Of a stretch of 46,084 bases of DNA, positions 38,901 to 46,084 are shown piece after piece. The notes beneath the pieces are model-generated. The model searched no databases, was not told the origin of the DNA, and saw only the letters and a program-made list of their open reading frames with translations. The stretch is from the NCBI GenBank assembly GCA_019155205.2, contig JAHNZQ020000016.1:2283514-2329597 (forward strand), in the 5' to 3' direction. This DNA comes from Gracilaria vermiculophylla. Its lineage: Eukaryota > Rhodophyta > Florideophyceae > Gracilariales > Gracilariaceae. A program made the translations under genes and the position numbers. The first letter of the stretch is position 1. The number at the start of each line of letters is the position of its first letter.

Positions 38901-39137
38901 GTGATAGGATCCTGACCAATAAAAGATCCTTTGGATGGAGCACAAGCTCCACGAACGATAGTTTCAATGTGCATAGGCCATGTACGAGTCCTCAACGACA
39001 CGAAGAGCCGCCGTGCGAGCACGCGGAAAGCAAGCAAAGGCAGCCTGGAGGCGAAAAAGAGAACTCCAGATAGGGGATAAACTGCGGAGGCGAAAAACAC
39101 TCCGGTCGGGGGCCCCCTCCCCCATTCTTAAACGGAA

Positions 39138-39330
39138 GCGCCTAGGTGGAGAGGTGTTTCCGCACTAGATTGGCGTGGTATCCCCTCAGGAAGTTCTCCG
39201 GGATATGTTCCGTAGGTGTTTTCGTGTCGTCTTTCGAGGTGCACCCATACCAGCGGACGCGTTACAGTACTCCTGCAGGGGTTTGTCGATTGGAGACGAT
39301 ATGGTCCACCGCGTAGAGGATGTCATCTTC
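39138..39330 (-). pseudogene. Integrase C-terminal chromodomain
   Basis: Minus strand: DDILYAVDHIVSNRQTPAGVL, a TAA stop at about 39264, then RVRWYGCTSKDDTKTPTEH and IPENFLRGYHA. This has the chromodomain skeleton (Y-x-V-x-x-I-x-x-R, then L-V-x-W-x-G-x-x-x-x-x-x-T-W-x-P, then a final helix). The second Trp position is Lys-Thr rather than Thr-Trp. In chromoviruses this domain guides integration to particular chromatin. Confidence 0.7.
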
Positions 39331-42300
39331 AGGGGTCAGGATGGCATCGGGAGCCTCCAGTAATGGTTTACCGAGAGCGGTGATGCGGTTCCCAGTATCC
39401 CGTGGTGTCGTCGTGCCTGAGGTGGTCGGATGAGGAATCTCCGGGCGTTGTCCTTGAGATGGGGTGACGGGCATTCCTGAGATGCTGGGCGTTGGGACTT
39501 TCGTCACCCTATCATGGAAGGCGACATCTCTGAGCCAGTTCACCTTAATGGCGACAGTATCCCTATAGGTGGCCAGGACTTTATAAGGCCCTAGGGTGAT
39601 CGGCGCTATCTCGCGCGTGACGTCTGGCGGTTCACCGGAGGTTTCCCCGGGTTTGTCGAGGAAAACCTCGTTGCCCTCCTTCAGGTAAGGGCCTTCCATA
39701 ACCTTTCGGTCGAAGTCCTGTTTGTATCTCCTCTGCGAGGCGTTGAGTCTCTCCTTCGCGAGGGAGAGTGCGTTCTCATCCCGCCTTAGAATGGAGCGTT
39801 GGGCTTGCGCCGCTATTGGCGTCTGTGGCCCATTCATCGAGTGCGCCGTGGCGCGTTCCGCGATGACGGCACTTGCCGGGATGCGCAAGAGCACCACATT
39901 GAAAGAAGCGGTCCCCGTGGAGCGGTGCACCTGTAGGTTGTATGCATACGTGAGGGGTCCCACATATGCGTCCAAATCCTTCTGGTGGTCCGCAACGTAG
40001 TGCTTCAGCCTCGAGGCTATGGTTTTGTTGAACCTTTCCGCCTGGCCGTTTGTCTGGGGATGCCATTTTCCGTGAGGCGTTACAACGGTATCCCGCAGGG
40101 GTAAACCCACTGCTCCAGAAAGACGTCGGCAATGACTTCTGCAGTAGTGCTCCGGAGGGGGATGGCCCACGTGATCTTGGAAAAAAGATCGGTGATCACG
40201 AGGATGATTCGATGCCCTCGCTCCGTCTTTGGGAGAGGACCCAAGATGTCCATTGCCACAAACTCCAGCGGTCCTGAAGTTGGAAACAGCGTGGGTGGCC
40301 TCCGGTGTTTCCGTATACTCCCGCTAGTGGCGGCACAGAAATAGTAATCCGCCACCGTTTGGAAGGCGTCATTAGCCATGTTCGGGCAACAGAACTCCCT
40401 CCGCATGGTAAAATACATCCGAGATCCACCAAGGTGCCCGGCGAGGCCAGGATAACGCGAGAGATACAACACTCTCGTCCGTAACTTCGTCGGCACCACC
40501 ATTCGGAGAGCTTTATCTAGGGGAGCGCGGCACACGAGTATGCCGTCTCGGTCAACGTCGAATGACGATGTCCTACTCCCCACCGTGGCGAGCCACTCCT
40601 TGCCGTACGCATCCGTACTCTGTTCCTTCCGGAATTCCGCCACAGTGATGGGGGGGACTTCTTTCTCCTCATCAACAAGAGCCATCACCTTAGGGATTCC
40701 ACTGTACTTTCCTCCAGGTTCACAGCAATCCAAAAATTCTCCATGGGATCTATCTTTCCCGTCGGCGTCTTGGATGACCAGACACGAGATAGTGTCCTCC
40801 AAATGTGTTTTATCTTCCCCCTTGGTGGGGATTCGCGAGAGCGCGTCCGATGCCTGGTTTTTAATGCCAGGGCGGTGGAAGATGTCAAACTCGAACTCCA
40901 GGAGGCGTTTACCTCCACCTTGCCTGGCGACCGGAAGCATCCGTCAAGGACAGTATCCACTTCAGTGCTGCGTGGTCCGTCGTCAAGGTGAAGCGCGCGC
41001 CTTCCAGGTATGGGCGTAAAAGCAAAACCGCCCAAACGATTGCGTGACATTCGCGCTCCGAGGTGAAATAATTCCGTTCCGTAGGGGTGAGGCTGCGACT
41101 CCATTATCCGATGGGTTGAATTCCACCTTCTGTTTGCTCCTGTACGAGGGCACATTCGATATGGTATATACAGGCGTCAGTTTCCAACACCATTCGGCCG
41201 TGCCGACTCGAAAGTACCAAGATTTGTGGTTCTATTTGTCTCCTCTTCAAGGTGTTGAAGGCTTCGAACTTCTTATCCGTCAAGATAGCCAATTGCGTCG
41301 GCTTGTCGTTCTCCGAGAGACGATTTTACGGCGCCGCTATACGGGAGAAATTCGGTACAATTCTTCGGGGGACGTTACACAACCCAAGGAAGAAGCGGAG
41401 CTCCGTCTGATTGGTGGGAGGGTGAGCTTCCTTGATGGCGTCCTGAGTTTTCCTGGGAGCCTGTAGGCGGCCCGGAAGCACAACGTGTCCCAGGTAGTCC
41501 ACCGACGACTTGAAAAAGAAACACTTCTCCAGCTTCAAGGTGAAGCCAGCATCCTTTAGAAGTCCGAGCACGTGCTTCACATGAATGAAGTGCTCCCCCA
41601 CGCTTCGGTAGTATATGATGACGTCATCGATATACACTTAGGCGTACTGCCACTTCACCTTTGACAGGATAATGTCCACCGCTCGTTGGAACGTAGCATG
41701 CGCATTCTTCTTTCCAAATGGCATCCTTAGGAATCTGAAGATCCCGCAGTGCGAGTTGAACGTTGTCTTATCCTTATCAGAGTCGTCCATGTCAATCTGC
41801 CAGTCGCCGTTGTTGGCATCCAACGGGGAGAAAACGGACGCATCGCCTAAAGAGTCGATACATTCATCCATATGGGGTATCGGGTATGATTCGCGTACCG
41901 TCACCTCGTTGAGGCGCCTGTAGTCAATACAGAACCGTAGGGAACCATCTTTCTTCTTGATAATCACCACTGGAGAGGCCCGTTCGGAATAGGAAGGCTC
42001 GATAACGCCCTTCTCCAGCATCCGGTGGACCTCATCGCGTTCAAAATCGGGCGCATGGGGTTGAACCTCCTCGGGAGTTGATGTACTGGTTTTGCATCCA
42101 GTGTGAGCTGGATCCTGTGCTCGGCCGGGCTGAACTGAACCAGGCGACCAGACCACATGTCCTCAAATGCAGATAGCACCTCCACTATCCTACGGCGATA
42201 CCCTTCGAAATCCTCGCCAATTTCGAGGTTCTCCTGCCAGGTGGCAGTATTCTCTTCCTCTGGAGCCGAGGAAGTCGCTTCTGCCTCCATGGTGGTGATT

Positions 42301-43616
42301 GCATTGCGGTCCGCAAGGTCTTCCGATCGAGCAAGGTGAGTCAGTCCTGCAGCGGCGGGTAGTGCCAGTGCGACGAAAATTCTTTTCTGGAGCCGTAACG
42401 GCGACTCCCTGAGGTTGGCGAGCACAACCCAGAAGGGAATGTTCTGTACTATTTCCATTACACCGATCGCCATCATGGAGTGCTGCTTCGTCGTCAGGTG
42501 TGGACTCTCCTGTAGGAACGAAAGGCAAGATGCGGAGGTCTGCACCCAGACTTTGGCCTGACTCCTCGCGGGTATTTTGATGCTCTTCACCACTCGGAGC
42601 TTATTCGACTGCGTCTCCCTTGGAAGATTACCCACGTGACGCTCGTTGGCGTCCGGGCCTGGAGATACGGACACGATATCTACAGGGGCGGCGTGGTGAA
42701 ACGTCACGTTCCGCAGGCGTGGGTAGATTGCACGTACATATCGATCCACAAAGGAAGTGTCCAATATGCACTGTGCGCCCAAGTTGATGGCCACGAGGAA
42801 CCACATTTTCACCTGTAAGGAGTCCAACCGGAGGTAAAGGAGTATTGCGCCGGGGATAGTAAATGCTCGTCACGACGCATCGCGTAACGTAGGGAGCTTT
42901 CCAATCCTCAAGGAGCCGAGAACAAACCGAGGGAGCACGTCGGCGTGCACAAGATTGGGGCTAGCTCCGGTATCGAGGATAGCGCGCACCGTGGTGGAGG
43001 CGAGCGGGGAACATCCTATAGAGGCGATTACCTTGTAATTCTCACGGCGGAGCGTGCACACTGAATCCTCAAAGGTGTCGAATTGGTCCAACGGGATTGG
43101 GGGGCCCGCCGATTCTGCGTCGACGGAGCAGACGGCCTCTCCCCCTTTCTTAAAGGCGACCTCCGTGGAGCTGAGGCTCGATGATAAGAGGCAACGCGGA
43201 GCCTCTACGCGTAGACCTGAGGGTTTTTCTGGTTGGAGAGAGGCTGAGTTCCAGTCAGGAACGGCTGCTGCGGTTGTGCATCGCGATTGGACGTGTTCCC
43301 TTGAGGTGCAACCGTCTGGGACACCGTCACCTACTATGCGGGTGCATGTGACAGTGGGACAGGCTGCACTCCCGGTGGAGCACGGTGACCGTAGTTTCCT
43401 TGAGGGGAGCGGATGTCGCGATACGCGGTTCGATAACTTCCGCTCTCCGTCGGTGTGTCCTTCAGGTCCTGGAAGTTTATCTCTCGTTCCTGCAGTATGG
43501 CGGCCCTCATTGCCGGGGTGAGAGTGGTACAGTGTACGGGGTCTCATGATAAGCAAATCTTGCAAGGCGGTGGGTAGCCTCGAGGGTTCGCAAATCTGAC
43601 GCTCCTGTACGACCAT
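39138..43616 (-). pseudogene. pol: pol: protease, reverse transcriptase, RNase H, integrase, chromodomain
   Basis: Minus strand. Protease: AILDTGASPNLV, active DTGA at 42960-42974. RT (about 42100-41330): GVIEPSYSERASPVVIIKKK, RFCIDYRRLNEVT, FRFLRMPFGKKNAHATFQ, then YIDD at 41623-41634. A nonsense codon TAA at 41638-41640 sits two codons before YIDD, where a Leu is usual. RNase H: VLETDACIYHIECALVQE near 41200, followed by frameshifts. Integrase: zinc-binding segment with GLAGHLGG (the first His is Arg, and one Cys is replaced), catalytic FVAMDILGPLPKTERG and ITDLFSK, and Glu in TNGQAERFNKTI. Frame changes occur near 40950 and 40130. The C-terminal chromodomain is given separately. The whole polyprotein is inactive. 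Confidence 0.88.
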
Positions 43617-45478
43617 GCCGAGGCGTACAAAGTGGGAGACGAGGGTGTCCTCGTCCTGGACGGTGCTCCCTGAGAGGAGGCGTATGCGAGGGCAAGGGTC
43701 TCTTTCTATCCTACGAGCGTAAGCTCGTCGATCTCCTCCGAGGTGCTGGAGTCCAACATCAGGGCGGATTCCCGACGAGTCCTTGAGGCCGCCGGTTTGT
43801 CCGAAAGTGGAGCATGGTTGCGACGAGTGGCACGGTGGGTATCCTCATAGGATTCCGCGAAACACGCTCACACCGTGTAGGTGGTCTTTGAGTGCGTTGT
43901 CAGGTGATTACGCACCCTCTTGCGTATCGAGGGAAGGAGTCCCTTGACAAACAACGACTTCAACCGCCGTTCGGAGAACACGTTCCCACACCGTAGGGCT
44001 TTCGTGCACAGCTTCTGTGAGAACTCCTTCTCGGTTATTCCGGTGTTCTGCGTATAGGAGGTGACTTCAGCATCAGCATCGGCTATCACCTCGTCCGTTG
44101 CGTACTTTTTAAGAAGGAAATTGACTACCTCCGGATGCGTAGTCAAGATCGCCGTTCCAGGGTCCTCCATAATGGTGCTCTTCTCCGTGAGGCGTGGCTG
44201 CACCAGCGAGTGCACTCGGCCTGTGAGGTAGAACTGAAAGCACCATACGGTGGCACCTTCGTGGACACCATTTGTGTTACACGCCTAATGGAAGCGCGTA
44301 AGAAAATTCAACACCGATATGGGGTCTTCGCCTGACAAGGAGTGCCTCTTCATTTGAATATCCATTCGGCGCTAGATCTTCGTGAGGCGTTTAGCGACCG
44401 ACGCGTCGTAGAAAGTGGAGCGATCATTCAACCGGTAGTTGTCATAATCCTCCACTATGGCGAAGAGGTCGTTAAGCGGGACGACCTTCCTGACCCTTCT
44501 GCTCTTCTCTTTGGAAGGTATACTGTCCTCCGAGCTGGAGCTGTTTACGGATTCGGAGTCTGAGCTTTTCTGCGAATCGGTGTCTCGCTTTCTTCTTTTC
44601 TCCCTCCGTTTCTTTAGGCGTCTTTCCTTGAGGTGGTCTGGGTTACTGAAGATACCCCCGTTATTACGATCCACCCGAGGAGTATCCTGTCATTCTTTCC
44701 TTAGGTGGACTTCTTCGCGACCGGTATTCTGTCCTTTTCCGAGGGGCGCTAGGTCCAAGCGGTGCATAGCCAGATTCCTGAGGTGGTCCCGTTTCTCTAC
44801 GGCAGTATCCTTTCCTCGTCTGGCATAGGGGGTGGCAGTATCCTTTCCTTCTCTGCCCGGGGTCACCTTAGGTGTTGATAGAGGCAACCTCTCCTGTACG
44901 GATGAATAACTTTGAAACGCCGCTGCGGGGAGCAGCTGCGCGGTTTGGGAGCGTACCTTCGCAAGGATAACATCTGAGATCACCTTGAGGAAGGGGTCGG
45001 AATCCTGCAAAGCATCCACAGCACGGTGAGCGCTCTCCGTTGCGAACTCCACGACGAGGATGTGGCGGCGCGCTCCGAAGTGGGCTTCAACACCTGCAGG
45101 AATTCTTTCGACCAGCTCCTGCGAGAGCTAATATGTAAGGCGTGGGGCCAGCGACTCCAGGAGGGAGCTAGCCTCCGGATGATCCCGGCCCTGCAGCTCC
45201 TGAGGTGGCGGCTACGATGCCGTGTGCGGTTCTTAAACCTCCACATCGGCGTTCTCCAGAGGTGTCGCGTGGGATTCTGCTTGCCTCCGATCATGCACTC
45301 TCCCAAAGGGATTCCTGAAACGCTCCACAGATGAACCAGGATTCCGAAGGAGACTTTCAGGGTCCTCCAGGGTGACGGCCATCTCCTGGGGAGCGCTGCG
45401 CGTGCTGCGCACATCGACGGAGTCGGTTGCTTGAGGATCCTGTAGGGGGGTTTCCATTAGTTGTTCTGAGGGATCCAT
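43540..45478 (-). pseudogene. gag: gag, degenerate
   Basis: Minus strand, from the ATG at 45478 (MDPSEQLMETPLQDPQ). Segments: an acidic/Arg-rich N-terminus. At 45052-44690 a helical part with ESAHRAVDALQDSDPFLKVI. At 44674-44372 a Lys/Arg/Ser-rich stretch (RRLKKRREKRRKRD). At 44330-43868 the capsid-like gag domain (YLTGRVHSLVQPRLTEK, LCTKALRCGNVFSERRLKSL, FVKGLLPSIRKRVRNHL). Near 43560 is a possible zinc knuckle (PPCKICLS...HCTTLTP). At least six stops break the reading. In intact elements Gag forms the virus-like particle. Confidence 0.72.
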
Positions 45479-45614
45479 AGAGGAGTAGGTCGGGGGTGAT
45501 TTTCTTCCACTTCCGAATCACCCTAGGGAAGAATTCCACTGTTGAGGTTCAGTCGCTCCAAACTAGGAACACGGTTCTGCTGGGACTTTTGCGAATCCTT
45601 TAGGAAATGTGACA

Positions 45615-45632
45615 TTCTAAGTTGGGAGACCA
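45615..45632 (-). promoter_or_regulatory. Primer-binding site candidate
   Basis: On the minus strand, TGGTCTCCCAACTTAGAA begins two bases after the 3' end of the 5' LTR. TGG complements the CCA end of a tRNA. The tRNA species cannot be assigned by eye. Confidence 0.55.
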
Positions 45633-45634
45633 GT

Positions 45635-45848
45635 TGTGGTACTGTCAGTCCTCCTCTCGAGGTTGTAAAGCACGACGTCCGTTAGGAGTTTTTGTTGACT
45701 CCAAAGGCGCGTATTCCTAAAGGTGGTCTCCGGCATCCGCTGTCGAGAGCCGGGGGACTTCTTGAAGGGGATCCGCAAACACCAAGCGGAGGGGAGGGTT
45801 CACTGGGCGGACAATGCTCCTACAGGCGCTGCTATGATGCGACCTGGG
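45635..45848 (-). repeat. 5' LTR of the chromovirus, distal part only
   Basis: TGTGGTACTGTCAG onward matches the 3' LTR from 35745 to about 35957 with roughly ten differences. It then stops abruptly at 45848, where a second LTR begins in the opposite direction. The remaining part of this LTR should lie beyond the window, after that insertion. Confidence 0.75.
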
Positions 45849-46084
45849 TGTAGTACAGTGGCTCCTACGGCATTATGGTGGTTTGGCCTTATGGCATAAG
45901 ATTCCTAAGGAGGGTTCGTAATTTAGTAGCCGGGCCACGTGGCGCATAATATTGCCTGCGTGCGCTACAGTATCCTTAAGGTACGGTAGAATTTATTATT
46001 TATTTTAGATATTTTATGCAGGTAATTAGCACAGTAGTGTGACCTGCCGAGGCGGGCTCCCGGCTAGATATTTAAGCTGCCGGT
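45849..46084 (+). mobile_element. Start of a second, oppositely oriented LTR (partial)
   Basis: TGTAGTACAGTGGCTCC begins at 45849 on the plus strand and continues to the window end. It is the same sequence as the start of the 3' LTR at 36297 read on the minus strand, with moderate divergence (for example the 45874-45895 stretch differs). It begins precisely with the LTR terminus TGTAGTA, which points to insertion of a related element or solo LTR into the 5' LTR. The expected target duplication next to it would be CTGGG (45844-45848). Confidence 0.7.

Larger units (their letters stand above)
35745..46084 (-). mobile_element. Ty3/gypsy chromovirus (minus strand, decayed, runs past window end)
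   Basis: Read on the minus strand from right to left: 5' LTR (45635 and beyond, interrupted), primer-binding site, gag, protease, RT, RNase H, integrase, chromodomain, then about 2.8 kb containing an antisense frame, a polypurine tract and the 3' LTR (35745-36297). The domain order PR-RT-RH-INT with an integrase chromodomain defines the chromovirus branch of Metaviridae. All sense genes carry stops or frameshifts. The comparable parts of the two LTRs differ at roughly ten positions in about 214 bp (counted by eye), so the insertion is not recent. It sits in a mariner transposase fragment. Confidence 0.87.

Noticed and set aside
1..46084. CRISPR array, bacterial operons, rRNA
   Set aside because: No regularly spaced short repeats with unique spacers and no rRNA-like segments. 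The genes, introns and transposons are eukaryotic.

Overview
The window is nuclear DNA from a eukaryote. It holds long genes with few, short introns (about 80-150 nt, GT-AG, CTAAC/CTGAC branch-like motifs), a histone H2B ubiquitin ligase (BRE1 type), COPII and trans-Golgi trafficking genes, a Tctex-1 dynein light chain, and a dense block of decayed eukaryotic transposons. The low intron load, the plastid-type leader on an aspartyl beta-hydroxylase and the tight gene islands next to transposon islands fit a red alga best (a florideophyte such as Chondrus would fit). That placement is inference; no marker gene proves it.

Layout. 1-530: decayed 3' part of a paralogue of the next gene. 1086-3353: a C2H2 zinc-finger gene with a long 35-residue proline-rich repeat tail. 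3354-6308: no intact gene, but a fossil WD40-repeat array at about 5226-5900. 6309-7520 (minus) and 7881-12896 (plus): a head-to-head pair, an unknown Ser/Pro-rich protein and MON2. 13715-16060: BRE1 with one intron and a RING finger whose first zinc site has lost two ligands. 18214-18911: a three-exon Tctex-1 light chain. 19169-21855 (minus): a divergent Sec23-type COPII protein with one intron, head-to-head with a 1034-residue SAP-like protein (22222-25326). 25345-26400 (minus): aspartyl/asparaginyl beta-hydroxylase. 26738-27700 (minus): L-serine/threonine dehydratase.

From 28.2 kb on the window is a transposon graveyard. It holds a 2.1-kb element with terminal inverted repeats and a transposase-like domain (28269-30354, containing a 100-N assembly gap), a dead Tc1/mariner element with IR/DR ends and TA target duplication (30491-31770), a piggyBac-like fossil (about 32409-33880), a second mariner fragment (about 35320-35744) and, inserted in that fragment, a minus-strand Ty3/gypsy chromovirus (35745 to beyond the window end) with gag, protease, RT, RNase H, integrase and chromodomain, all carrying stops or frameshifts. 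Its right LTR is itself interrupted by the start of a related LTR in the opposite orientation.

The most unusual item is a plus-strand open frame of about 700 codons (36804-38900) inside the chromovirus, antisense to gag-pol and lying between the chromodomain and the polypurine tract. It stays in one frame with only two stops, and I recognise no known family in it. Functionally, MON2 and the Sec23-like protein both act in secretory traffic, but the neighbouring host genes do not otherwise form an obvious pathway.
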